Assembly: GCA_016081115.2 (NCBI GenBank) | Contig: CM071931.1 | Location: 29,674,317-29,738,316 of the forward strand | Reading direction: 5' to 3' | Length of the DNA: 64,000 nucleotides | Source: Rehmannia glutinosa | Lineage: Eukaryota; Streptophyta; Magnoliopsida; Lamiales; Orobanchaceae | Shown: piece by piece, positions 10,052 to 19,847 of the stretch | Layout of the letters: every line of letters starts with the position of its first letter | Numbering within the stretch: position 1 is the first letter of the stretch | Translations under genes and position numbers: made by a program | The notes under the pieces: generated by a model | Databases searched by the model: none | The model's input: only the letters and a program-made list of their open reading frames with translations | Told to the model about the DNA's origin: nothing

Positions 10052-11027
10052 TTAGTCTGGCAATCCTTCAACCAAATGGCTTCTTGCAAGCTTGTTGATA
10101 GTCTTGAAGTTCAGATGACTCAGCTTCTTGTGCCCACCGGCTTGATTCAAATTTGTCTTTCTTTTGCCAATAGATAAGTGTTTGGTGTAGCAGTAGACTG
10201 TGCTCTTTGCCAATAGATAAGTGTTTGGTGTAGCAGTAGACCAATCTAGTACATACATATTCTTTCTCATTCCAGATAGCACAACTTCATTAGTTTCAGC
10301 ATCCTTGATTGACAAACACCCATGTTGAATCCAACATTATAGCCTTTATCACAGAGTTGACTGATACTCCGCAGATTAAAATTCAGCCCTTCAACATAAG
10401 CAACATATGTGAGATCTAGTCCATTTTTCTTGATGGATCCAATCCCTTTGATCACTATGACTTTGGCTCCTCTTGATTTCTTGAAATTTAATAAGGTCTT
10501 TTTGTTTCATGTCATATGTCTAGAACAACCACTATCCATGTATCAGGTTTCTTGGCACTCTGTTGTTCCCTGAACCTGCAATCAAGGAAATCAAGTTTTA
10601 GGTACCAATATATGTCTGGGTTCTGAGGGGTTAGCACTATAAGCTGATCTAGCCAACCTTTAGCCAAATGATTTGACTCTAAGTGGTTTCCACCTATCAG
10701 TTCCATAATCATAATGAATCTTAGAAAATTACTTTGGAGCTTTAGGAACATACAACTGTCTCTTTGTCTGTAGGCCTGTGTGTGTGTTTGTATTTGCTTT
10801 TCTAGGATAATATGGAAACTTCTGTGCATGATAAACATTGTGCTTGGGTGCATGTGTGTGCTAATTTCTTTGCTTTGGGAATGACCTATGATGAGTTTAA
10901 GGTCTCTGATACTTGGGTTTATATCCCATAGGACTTGGCTGATATCTCATTTGAGGGTTCCAATCAGCCTGTGTTGGGTAATTTCTACCATTTCCTTCAT
11001 ATGATTTCTTTTGATGAAACCTCTGGG
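10052..11027 (-). pseudogene. Copia GAG-pre-integrase, protease and gag C-terminus (S2)
   Basis: ORF 10052-10315 has the GGHKKLSHLNFKTINKLA segment of the pre-integrase domain. ORF 10267-10455 is protease C-terminal (FNLRSISQLCDKGYNVGF). 10512-10853 and the frames up to 11027 match the basic, tyrosine-rich gag C-terminus of element B at 32888-33715. A short direct repeat (about 10154-10187 and 10205-10239) was created inside the pre-integrase region. Homology ends at about 11027 against the gypsy LTR remnant. Confidence 0.7.
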
Positions 11028-11141
11028 ATCGTCTAAATAAGGCTTAGTGTATTAATTTATTAGTCTCTGTGGGATCGATCTTGGTTACCCTATCTATTAA
11101 CTATGCCGTCACTTGCGGTAAAGCTAAAAATAAGGCGAACA
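11028..11141 (+). mobile_element. Remnant of 5' LTR of element C
   Basis: It matches the last part of the LTR at 41360-42786, ending with gaagctaaaaataaggcgaaca-like sequence (cgaaca at 11136-11141). The rest of the LTR was lost where it now joins the copia fragment S2; a few bases inside are also missing (aaataa|ggcttag compared with the 3' LTR). Confidence 0.8.
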
Positions 11142-11147
11142 AGTTTT

Positions 11148-11165
11148 TGGCACTATTGTCGGGGA
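11148..11165 (+). other. Primer-binding site of element C (tRNA-Asp type)
   Basis: TGGCACTATTGTCGGGGA lies six bases after the LTR end. It resembles TGGCGCCGTTGCCGGGGA, the tRNA-Asp site typical of Athila/Tat gypsy elements and present intact in element E at 58625-58642. Three or four positions have changed. Confidence 0.75.
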
Positions 11166-11295
11166 CTAATTAAATTTTTAGTACTAATATTGCGATAAAT
11201 AGTGTTATTTTTAATTTAGATATTTTTCTTTTTATTTTGTTAAGTTTCACTCCTACACTGTTTGATTTGTTTCTTTTAGTTGGTTCAGGTAGTGC

Positions 11296-11497
11296 ATGAA
11301 CACTCGCTCAAAGCGAAGGGAATTAGCATCGTTCATACCAGAAGTTGAAGCTTTCGCCAGGAGAATAAGTGCAGCTACTAAACGAGCAGAAAGAAATCTA
11401 GATCATACTATGGAGGTTGTGGACAAGAACAATGGGGTAACAATAGGAACAATGGGAAAAATAATCATGTACCGATACCAGAAGCTCCGGTAGTTCA
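11296..11497 (+). pseudogene. Athila-like gag, N-terminal exon-like piece 1
   Basis: It starts MNTRSKRRELASF and runs to the insertion site of element A. After that element and one TSD copy, the frame resumes at 19386. Gag forms the particle that holds the element RNA. The opening MxTRS with basic residues is usual for Athila/Tat gag. Confidence 0.75.
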
Positions 11498-12989
11498 TGT
11501 AAGTCCAAGTAGCTACGATAATCTAGAGGGGGGGATGAATAGATTATCTCCATCTTTTCAAATTTCGCCCTATTTTTCAAACCAAATGCTCAAACACAAT
11601 AATAAAGGTGCGGAATGTAAATAGCACACGTCGATTTAAAGAGGTTCAACCCACCTAGGGCCTAATCCTCTACCACCCCAGTATATCCGGGATGGATTTC
11701 AAGAAGAAAAATAATTTTATTAATTTACCAAAAAATTAATACAACATCAACTTACAACAACACCTTGAAGAGCACCACACTCTTCTTCAACAACACCTTT
11801 GGAGATTACCACAATCTCCCTTTGAAGATCACCACAATCTTCCTTCAACGGCACCTTGTGAAGATTACCACAATCTTCAACCTTGAAGAATACCAAATTC
11901 TTCAACACCTCAATAAGAAGATCACCACAATCTTCTTGCACCTATCACCTAGATCATCCAAGTGTGTTCTTACCACAAGAACGCTCACAAGGATATCTTG
12001 TGTTGAATGATAACCAAAAATCAAGATTACAACTCAATAATGAATATTACAATTTGAGTGCAAAGTGTAATCAAGAATATCCTAGACCTCAAGGATGTAG
12101 AAGTGATAAGCTAGGCAAAATTTACAACAAGAATAATAACAATGAAGAACAAATATTTGCTTGAAGTGTATCTTGTTGTGTTGTATCTCAATTGTTGTCT
12201 TTGTTGCTCCAAAACTTCCTCTATTTATAGGAGATGATTGATCAAGAATAGGCTCCTCTTGGGGATTGAAAATCTACAAAAATACAATTAAAATCAAGAA
12301 TATAGCTGTTAGAAATCAATCCCACATTTTAAGGAAATATGTCTGCTCAAACGGTCATATTTTTGCTGTCAAAGCACAGGGCGACCGTCGCACACGAAAT
12401 AGAAGTTAAAAACAAAACACAGGAAATTTACACAGGGCGACCGGTCGACGTGTACCTCGACCGGTCGACCCTGACTTCAACCCCCCTATATGTTTTGTTG
12501 AGAAAATAATGTTCGTTTGAACCAAACTTGCAGTACCGGTCGACCTCACGGCGGCCGACGCCGACCGGTCGACGCCGACGCCTGGCGGCCGACCTGCTTG
12601 TTTTTACTTCCGTCTCATTTTCTGTTTCAAAAATCATCTTCAGGTACGGGTTGCCCTATAGGGCGACCGGTCGACCTCGAGACAGAAAAGTTGTCCAATT
12701 TTTATCGAAAATAAAACTCAAGAAATACTCCGAAAATATAGTAAAAACATTTTAAACCAATCGGAAGTATTTAGACAACATTTAGGAACCTTGTTTTGAA
12801 GTAAAAACATATAAACGTAAAATCATTAGAAGTGTTGTCCAATTTTATCTAAAGTAAAACTTGAAGAAATACTCCGGAAAATATTAAAACCATTTTAAAT
12901 CATTTAGGAGTATTTAGACAACAATTAAAAACATTGTTTTGGTGTAAAAATAAAATCATCAAAATTAAGATAAAAACATGTATCAAACA
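11498..12989 (-). mobile_element. 3' LTR of element A
   Basis: Begins TGTAAGTCC and ends ATCAAACA. On the minus strand: GACCGGTC cluster (12380-12675), TATA (12221-12230), hairpin array (11767-11984). Nearly the same as the 5' LTR; the visible differences are concentrated in the palindrome cluster. Confidence 0.92.
11767..11984 (-). repeat. Hairpin array in the 3' LTR of A
   Basis: Units at 11767-11785, 11801-11819 (arm GGAGATT), 11824-11842, 11860-11878, 11885-11903, 11917-11935 and 11964-11984. The imperfect units 11767-11785, 11824-11842 and 11917-11935 have a closing pair that is U-G on the sense strand. The unit 11964-11984 has one changed outer base that pairs only as G-U on the opposite strand, the one exception I found. 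Confidence 0.8.
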
Positions 12990-14249
12990 ATCTCCCCCTT
13001 TTTGATGATTACAAACCAAAATAATTTTTACATAAAATAGGAGAACAATTTTAGAAATAATTTTCCGGTAAAAACTTTTAACCGTTTGGAAGCAACCAAA
13101 ATTTCCAAAATATAAAAGCAACCAAGTAGGGGAGTAAATATATTCAATGATAAGTACAAGCTCCCCTATCAATAAGCACAGCAAAAAATAATGTAGAAGC
13201 AATTATCCATAAGCTAAAAGCTTAGCTTTTACATTTTGTTCAAGAGCTTATAAGCTTCCCCTGTCACAAAGCATCATTAGACAAGTAGATATGTATATAA
13301 ATCCATCAAGCAACAATTGGACTGAAAATAACTCACAACTTATGGCTTATGTGAGCCATATCTTATAGCTTTTATAACAAGCTTTTATTAGCTTCTTTGA
13401 GCTAATGTGTCAATTTCCTGTTTCTCCCCCTTTTGAATCATCAAAAAGAATGTTAGGATGATAAAAACATCATTCAAGTTTATCAAAGTGCGCCAACAAT
13501 ACGATTTATCAACCTTTGAACAATAAAATTTAGAATCCAAGAAAAAATGGGAGAAATGTGTCTTAAGAAATCCATAAGCTCATTAGTTAGCCAAAAACAT
13601 GATCTCAAAAAGATTTTAAGACTTTGAAAATAAGAGATTCGTGTATGTGATGATATTTTTATTGAAGCATTATAACGAGCACTTGGCGGGCGTCAAAGAT
13701 TTCAAGAAGATATATATAGCCCTTGTAAATGAAATCTAGCCAAGTTTTTCATACCATCATCAAAGCCATTTTTCAACATATTTCCAACAAATAATAGGCA
13801 TAAACAAAGTAAATTCTCAAGGGTTCAACCCAATTGAGATAGTTTTAGCCAAAGAGAGATCAAGACATTACCAATGCCACCAAAAAAATAAAGATCCATC
13901 AAGTAATACATGTTAAGCATCAAACAATGTATATTAGACATTACAAATGTCCCAAATAATCTATCTAAACAAAATGAGCAAGACATGTCAAATGCATTTA
14001 AGCACAAATTTAAAAGAAGCACTTTTACCATCAAGTACTTCATACCAACAACAAATTATGCCAAACTAGAGTATTTTTACCATCAAATACTCCATCAATA
14101 TCATGATCACCCTTAAGACATTATCAACTTGCAATATTAACCCTTTCAAGAAAACAGACAAATATCATTAGTGCAAAAGAGTTTTACAAAGTTCATAGAA
14201 GTACAAAGCAACATGATAGAAAATGCTAAAAAGTAAAGGGGTGGGGACA
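12990..14249 (-). other. Noncoding 3' internal region of A with two polypurine tracts
   Basis: No credible ORF. Next to the LTR is the polypurine tract (minus AAAAAGGGGGAGAT, 12990-13003). A second similar tract, AAAAGGGGGAG on the minus strand next to GATGATTC, lies at about 13424-13443. Multiple polypurine tracts before the 3' LTR are described for Sireviruses. The rest is AT-rich. Confidence 0.65.
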
Positions 14250-15587
14250 TCATTCCTCGTCCGAGGAGAAGCAAGATCCGGGAATGAAGTCTTTGATGAA
14301 TTTCTTCAATTTGCCGATAGACTTTTGCATTTTGGAGGTCTTTTGCTCCAAAGCCTCATACCTCGCCTCATGAAAAGCCCTTAGCTCATCAAATTCGGCT
14401 TGGGTATACCTCCTAGGCGGTTGAGCACCGGTATTACCCTCCGGATTGCTCGGTTCGCCTTCCTCCGCCAATCTCGCGGCCTCGGCGTCATCAAAGAAGT
14501 CGTTAGGATTGGGGGAATCTTGACCTCTTCCTCTAGCCATTTTGGTTGGTCGGATGTCCATATTCTTGCGCATAGTGACCATTTGGGAGATGTTATCAAT
14601 GTCAAAGTCATTTTGAAATACCTCCGAGTTACATTCCGACGAAGGTAGTCCCGATTGTATAAGAAGTTTACAAATCCAATTTCCCATAACCAACTTCTTA
14701 TTACCTTGAGTGATGGACTCGATTAGACATTGAATAAGTATGGCGCCAAAGTTAAGCGGTTCCCTTCTAGCAATCTTATAAGTCAGAAAATAATCCATGT
14801 TGCTAGGCATCTTACCCGCCTTTCCACAAATACAGTAGGCGACAATAACAGATAAAATACGATGCTCAAGTGTCATCGCCAACAATGAATACTTTGGCCA
14901 TACGCCCAAATATGTCTTAACTTCTTTCATGGACACCCCCAACATTTCATCATTCCAAGTGCCACAAGAAAAATAGTCCCAACCACCTTCTCTAACATGT
15001 AAAAGCCGACAAATATCATTAGGAGTCCACCTAAAATGACGACCCCTTACAAACGAATTAACGGTAATCGGCTTCCTTTCAATATCATATTGCACCCACA
15101 TATTAGCATAAAAGAGTTGGATAATATCATCATCATATAAGACATAAGCATGCTCCCATAAAAACATCCAACCTTGCTCCTCAAAGAATCCTCTAATAGT
15201 AGGATATTCATTTGTAAATGAATTAAAACGACACATTTTAGTCCGAGCAATAGATTTTCCTCCCATTCCCGAATCCTCATAGTACCATTCCGCATACTTA
15301 TTGATGAAGTTAAGAACATTATGGGAATGAGGAGCTTGAGTGATAAAAGATTTCTTACTTTTCGCCCAACGGCAATTTTGGAGCGAAATTGTTCCGCGGA
15401 GCTCGGTAATTTGGGCCCGAGAGAGTATGGGATTTTGAATGTTATCAACTTCTTGAGCTATGTTTCTCTGGGCAGCTCGAATATCCCTTTGTTCGGCTTC
15501 TTCTTGTCGATTTCTCGAAGAACCCTCTCCGCCCCTTCTACGCTTGGAGATGGGATTTCGACCGGTGGAATTCTTTGGGGGAGCCAT
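14250..15587 (-). CDS. Intact 445-aa 'putative plant transposon protein' ORF carried by element A
   Basis: Function unknown. The ORF is uninterrupted from ATG (15587) to stop. Residues 1-40 are basic with KRRRGG, a possible nuclear signal. About residues 95-320 match the 'putative plant transposon protein' domain family known from plant retroelements: a GWMFLWEHA-like block, a QLFYANMWV block, then VRGRHFRWTPNDICRLL. Next comes a polar, acidic linker, and the last 70 residues (AEFDELRAFHEARYEALEQ and on) look like a coiled coil. There is no catalytic motif I recognise and no transmembrane segment. It is co-directional with gag and lies where pol should be. It is the only long transposon ORF in the window with no visible damage, which suggests recent selection or recent insertion. 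Confidence 0.8.
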   Translation of the reverse strand: MAPPKNSTGRNPISKRRRGGEGSSRNRQEEAEQRDIRAAQRNIAQEVDNIQNPILSRAQITELRGTISLQNCRWAKSKKSFITQAPHSHNVLNFINKYAEWYYEDSGMGGKSIARTKMCRFNSFTNEYPTIRGFFEEQGWMFLWEHAYVLYDDDIIQLFYANMWVQYDIERKPITVNSFVRGRHFRWTPNDICRLLHVREGGWDYFSCGTWNDEMLGVSMKEVKTYLGVWPKYSLLAMTLEHRILSVIVAYCICGKAGKMPSNMDYFLTYKIARREPLNFGAILIQCLIESITQGNKKLVMGNWICKLLIQSGLPSSECNSEVFQNDFDIDNISQMVTMRKNMDIRPTKMARGRGQDSPNPNDFFDDAEAARLAEEGEPSNPEGNTGAQPPRRYTQAEFDELRAFHEARYEALEQKTSKMQKSIGKLKKFIKDFIPGSCFSSDEE

Positions 15588-16443
15588 ATATGTAAGATTC
15601 TTGTGAAAATAAGAGGATTAGCAACAAGAATCGTGAAAAATGATGAAAAATTGAAGATTTTGGAGAGAGGGGGACGTTTTTCGCGCAGCAAGGGTTTGGG
15701 GGGATTTTGTGCGTCTGTTTCGAATTGAAGAACATAACGTTTTTAACCTGAAAAATTGGCCTGGGCGACCGGTCGAAGTGGGGTGCGACCGGTCGACGTG
15801 CAGGGCGACCGGTCGCCCCTGCTTTGACCGTCCCAGTGTAATTTTTCATTTTCCAGGTTTTTCAAAAATTCGATTTTTCACCCCAAAAGTTTTAAAACTT
15901 TGCAAAAAGATAAATTTGGACCATATTCAACAAATACAGGTTACGGGAAAACATATATTCGAGAAAATCGAGACTTAATGAGTAGTGCCCTTTTAAGAGA
16001 AATTTGCAAAATCATTTAGGGGCACTTAAGGGGTTGAAATGAAATATCTTGAAAGATATGTGCATAGACATAATGTCGAGCTCTAAGATAAATACGAGTG
16101 AACATACCTCGATATTTTAAGAAACTTGATGACGAAATAGCCAATGAATATGAGATATATATCCTACACAATTCTTAGACAAAATTTGCACAAAAGCACA
16201 AGTGTAGGCAAGTAATAGGAGATATCAAAAAGAGCTTATGCTAAGAATTCATAAGAGATAATAAACCACATAAGTCTAATTAAATGCATATAAGGTCTTC
16301 TTTTTCAAAAAAAAAAATTTAGAAGCACAAATATATATTGAAGACCTTAATTAAAAATAAATACTTGAAAACTCATTTGCAATTAAGACACAAATAGAAG
16401 CATGCATAAAAATAAAATGCATATTTAACAAGGGAGATACGGG
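15588..16443 (-). other. Leader-like region upstream of the 445-aa ORF
   Basis: On the minus strand, nearest the ORF, is a pyrimidine-rich stretch (about 15600-15700) with no upstream long ORF. Further up is a cluster of GACCGGTCG palindromes (15765-15835) like that in the LTR. Beyond, to the gag stop at 16444, the DNA is AT-rich with a poly-A/T run near 16305. It resembles a promoter plus leader, but no clear TATA box was found. Confidence 0.5.
15765..15835. promoter_or_regulatory. GACCGGTCG cluster upstream of the 445-aa ORF
   Basis: Three close copies of the palindrome gcgaccggtcg occur in about 70 bp, roughly 180-250 bp before the ATG. The same words mark U3 of this element's LTRs, so the ORF may share the LTR's transcriptional control. 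The regulatory role is inferred. Confidence 0.45.
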
Positions 16444-17892
16444 TTACCAATTACGCCATTTCCATGGGTTGTGCCGTTCCCATTGTTGATGGTATCTTCC
16501 CTTTTGAAAATCTTCTTGTTGATGATAGTTTCTCCAATTGCTCCATTCCCAATCATTGTGGCCTTCCCATTTTTGAAAATGTCTTTCTCTTGGAAAATCA
16601 TCTTGTTGATGATGTTTTCGCCATTTCCAAGGATTGTGTTCTTCCCATTTTTGATTATATCCTCTTCTTGAAAGTTGACTTTGTTTTCTCCTTCTTTGAT
16701 CAAATGATATGTTCATTTGATGTTTCCTTGGCGGCATGAATTTTCTTCGATGATTATTTCGCCGGGTACCTAATGTGACATTATTTTGTGGTACCCTCAT
16801 GTGTTTGGGTCCTTTGGGATTAGTCTTGAGACTTTTAGGTCTCCAACAATAATTAGAGCTATTTCTAGCCCGACAAGTATTTACCGTATGACCCTTTTTA
16901 CCGCAATAGAAGCAAGTAATATTACTAACATGCATAGGAACTCGATTCTTTTTCACATGCTTGACAATGTTAGGCTCATGATCTAGTTCACTATTATCAC
17001 AATCATCATTATTCACAATTTTAGGCAATTCATTGGTACTCAAGTTGGATAAATCATTTTTTAAGCACTTAACATCCTCAACAAGAATACTATTTACTTT
17101 CTCAAGGTTTCTCACCTTATCAAGTGTGGTGGTGTGAACACATGATAGTGATTCATAGGAAGTAAATAAACTATCCTTATCATTCTTCAAAACAATGAAT
17201 TCCTTTTTCAAATTTTTGTATTTAACAAGTAAGCTTTGGAATTCATTTTGAAGTTCATCATAATCATTTTGCAAATCACTATAATCATTTTGTATAACAA
17301 TATCATAGGAAGTAGAAGGTTTAAGACATACCTCGTTTTCTTCTTCGATGCCCATAAGACAATGTTCAACTTCTTCATAGTTGGAGGTTGTAAGAGGCTT
17401 GTTCCTTAGATTTGGAATTGTATCCCTTTGAGAAATAGATGCCTTTGTTTGACTCCTTTCATTTGCATAAATTCCATAGATGGCTTCTAATTTTTGCCAT
17501 ACTTCATGTGCCGATCGAATTCCTACAATATGTTCATATTCTACATTAGTAAATGAACAATACAAAATATTGAGAGCTTTACCGTTTAAGGAGATGATTT
17601 TCTTCTCTTCATCATTGATCTCTTTGAATCCTTTGGAGATGTGTGGTGTGTCTATCATCGGAATGGATTCTCCATTTATGATGATGTTCCATAAATCGAA
17701 CCCGCAACCTTGTAAATAACATTCCATTCTTTCTTTCCAAAGTGTGAAATTTTTGGAATCAAATAGTGGTGGCTTTGTGGTGGAGGCGCCGGTATGGTAG
17801 ACTTCATTCGTAGCCGATGATCGTTCCTCTTCACTCGCGATGTGGAACGAGCTTGCCAAAGAGTTTGGCTCTGATACCACTTGTAAGTCCAA
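16444..17892 (-). CDS. Gag-like ORF of element A with internal deletion and no standard start codon
   Basis: A 482-codon open frame on the minus strand. The N-terminal part matches S1 gag (TGASTTKPPLF and LQGCGFDLWN motifs). After VWQKLEAIYG about 100 residues present in S1 gag are missing, in frame. A charged probable coiled coil follows, then one zinc knuckle CFYCGKKGHTVNTC, and a C-terminus with three imperfect repeats rich in KWE-HN-W-W-RN. Where S1 has ATG, this copy reads ATCG (about 17814-17820), so the first ATG is at residue 56; the frame stays open upstream through the primer site into the LTR. Gag would package the RNA. It stops where protease should begin. Confidence 0.75.
   Translation of the reverse strand: MDLQVVSEPNSLASSFHIASEEERSSATNEVYHTGASTTKPPLFDSKNFTLWKERMECYLQGCGFDLWNIIINGESIPMIDTPHISKGFKEINDEEKKIISLNGKALNILYCSFTNVEYEHIVGIRSAHEVWQKLEAIYGIYANERSQTKASISQRDTIPNLRNKPLTTSNYEEVEHCLMGIEEENEVCLKPSTSYDIVIQNDYSDLQNDYDELQNEFQSLLVKYKNLKKEFIVLKNDKDSLFTSYESLSCVHTTTLDKVRNLEKVNSILVEDVKCLKNDLSNLSTNELPKIVNNDDCDNSELDHEPNIVKHVKKNRVPMHVSNITCFYCGKKGHTVNTCRARNSSNYCWRPKSLKTNPKGPKHMRVPQNNVTLGTRRNNHRRKFMPPRKHQMNISFDQRRRKQSQLSRRGYNQKWEEHNPWKWRKHHQQDDFPRERHFQKWEGHNDWEWSNWRNYHQQEDFQKGRYHQQWERHNPWKWRNW
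17867..17879 (-). other. Primer-binding site of element A (tRNA-iMet type)
   Basis: The minus strand reads TGGTATCAGAGCC, two bases inside the 5' LTR. It is a perfect match to the usual plant copia primer site. Confidence 0.9.
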
Positions 17893-19380
17893 GTGGCTAC
17901 GATAATCTAGAGGGGGGTGAATAGATTATCTCCATCTTTTCAAATTTCGCCCTCTTTTTAAAACCAAATGCTCAAACACAATAATAAAGGTGCGGAATGT
18001 AAATAGCACACGTCGATTTAAATAGGTTCAACCCACCTAGGGCCTAATCCTCTACCACCCCAGTATATCCGGGATGGATTTCAAGAAGAAAAATAATTTT
18101 ATTAATTTACCAAAAAATTAATACAACATCAACTTACAACAACACCTTGAAGAGCACCACACTCTTCTTCAACAACACTTTTGGAGATTACCACAACCTC
18201 CCTTTGAAGATCACCACAATCTTCCTTCAACGGCACCTTGTGAAGATTACCACAATCTTCAACCTTGAAGAATACCAAATTCTTCAACACCTCAATAAGA
18301 AGATCACCACAATCTTCTTGCACCTATCACCTAGATCATCCAAGTGTGTTCTTACCACAAGAACACTCACAATCTTCTTGTGTTGAATGATAACCAAAAA
18401 TCAAGATTACAACTCAATAATGAATATTACAATTTGTGTGCAAAGTGTAATCAAGAATAGCCTAGACCTCAAGGATGTGAAAGTGATAAGCTAGGCAAAA
18501 TTTACAACAAGAATAATAACAATGAAGAACAAATATTTGCTTGAAGTGTATCTTGTTGTGTTGTATCTCAATTGTTGTCTTTGTTGCTCCAAAACTTCCT
18601 CTATTTATAGGAGATGATTGATCAAGCATAGGCTCCTCTTGGGGATTGAAAATCTACAGAAAAATACAATTAAAATCAAGAATATAGTTGTTAGAAATCA
18701 ATCCCACATTTTAAGGAAATATGTCTGCAAAACGGTCATATTTTTCTTTGTCAAAGCAAGGCGACCGGTCGCACGAAAATAGAAGTTAAAAACAAACACA
18801 GGAAATTTACACGCAGGCGGCCGACGACGTGTACCTCGATCGGTCGACCCTGACTTCAATCGGTCCCCCTAAATGTTTTGTTGAGAAAATAATGTTCTAT
18901 TTTAGAACCAAACTAGCAGGTACCGGTCGACCTGGGCGGGCCGACCGACCGGATCGGTCGATGCCCGTGATGCACGGCCGACCGCTTATTTTTTTACTTC
19001 CGTCTCATTTTTTGTTTCAAAAATCATCTTCGTGCACGGGTTGCCCTATAGGGGCGGCCGGTCGACCTCGAGACAGAAAAGTTGTCCAATTTTTATTGAA
19101 AATAAAACTCAAGAAATACTCCGAAAATATAGTAAAAACATTTTAAACCAATCGGAAGTATTTAGACAACATTTAGGAACCTTGTTTTGAAGTAAAAACA
19201 TATAAACGTAAAATCATTAGAAGTGTTGTCCAATTTTATCTAAAGTAAAACTTGAAGAAATACTCCGGAAAATATTAAAACCATTTTAAATCATTTAGGA
19301 GTATTTGGACAACAATTAAAAACATTGTTTTGGTGTAAAAATAAAATCATCAAAATTAAGATAAAAACATGTATCAAACA
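17882..19380 (-). mobile_element. 5' LTR of element A
   Basis: 1499 bp, beginning TGTAAGTCC and ending ATCAAACA. TATA (minus) at 18601-18610, palindrome cluster 18765-19070, hairpin array 18149-18366. Very similar to the 3' LTR, so the insertion is relatively young. Confidence 0.92.
18149..18366 (-). repeat. Hairpin array in the 5' LTR of A
   Basis: Same seven units as the 3' LTR. In unit 18183-18201 one arm has changed (AACCTCC instead of AATCTCC); on the sense strand this is a G-U pair, so the stem survives. The last unit, 18346-18366, has perfect 8-bp arms. Confidence 0.8.
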
Positions 19381-19385
19381 GTTCA

Positions 19386-19847
19386 ACAACAAGTGATTCG
19401 CGATTACTTTCGCCCTTAGACAAATGCAACTATGGTGGAATTGCCCATATCCCGGTTAATGCTAATAACTTTGAGTTGAAGCCGGCGTTAATTTCAATGA
19501 CTCAATAGAACCAGTTTAGGGGGATTTGCAACTGAGGATCCCAACTCTCATCTTGCACACTTCATGCAAATCTGTAACACGATCAAGATGAATGGAGTGT
19601 CGGATGATGCTATATGTATGCGCCTATTCCCTTTCTCTTCAAGGGATAAGGGAAAAAACTGGTTAAGCACATTGACTCAGTGCAGTGTTAATACTTGGGA
19701 TGAATTGAGCCAGAAGTTCTTATTCAAGTTCTTTCCACCAAGCAAGACGCTGCAGCTTAAGAGCGAGATCACTCAGTTCAAACAGTTCGACTGTGAGCCA
19801 CTGTACGAGGCCTGGGAAGATTCAGAGATTTATTGAGGAGGTGTCCG
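19386..19847 (+). pseudogene. Athila-like gag, piece 2
   Basis: It continues the frame from 11497. The block ANNFELKPALISMTQ, then NTWDELSQKFLFKFFPPSKT and LYEAWE are characteristic of Athila/Tat Gag. There is a stop codon inside the first part (near 19508) and a one-base loss after EAWE at about 19818, after which the frame is shifted. It is then cut by a solo LTR. Confidence 0.85.

Larger units (their letters stand above)
7106..11027 (-). mobile_element. Decayed Sirevirus-like copia fragment S2
   Basis: On the minus strand it runs gag C-terminus, protease, integrase, reverse transcriptase, RNase H, closely parallel to element B (29753-33715). Both LTRs and the N-terminal gag are missing. 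The right end is fused to a gypsy LTR remnant at about 11028. Many stops and frameshifts make it a dead copy. Confidence 0.85.
11498..19380 (-). mobile_element. Complete non-autonomous copia element A (gag + extra ORF, no pol), TSD gttca
   Basis: Two LTRs of 1492 bp (11498-12989) and 1499 bp (17882-19380), bounded by perfect 5-bp duplications gttca (11493-11497 and 19381-19385). On the minus strand: primer site, gag-like ORF (16444-17892), noncoding DNA, a 445-codon ORF (14250-15587), noncoding DNA with polypurine tracts, 3' LTR. Protease, integrase and RT are absent. It sits in the gag of element C. It must rely on pol from related elements. The solo LTR at 233-1752 belongs to the same family. 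Confidence 0.92.

Noticed and set aside
16464..16739. + strand ORFs 16464-16739 and 16471-16671
   Set aside because: Shadows of the repeated C-terminus of the A gag frame; hydrophobicity is an artefact of the antisense reading.
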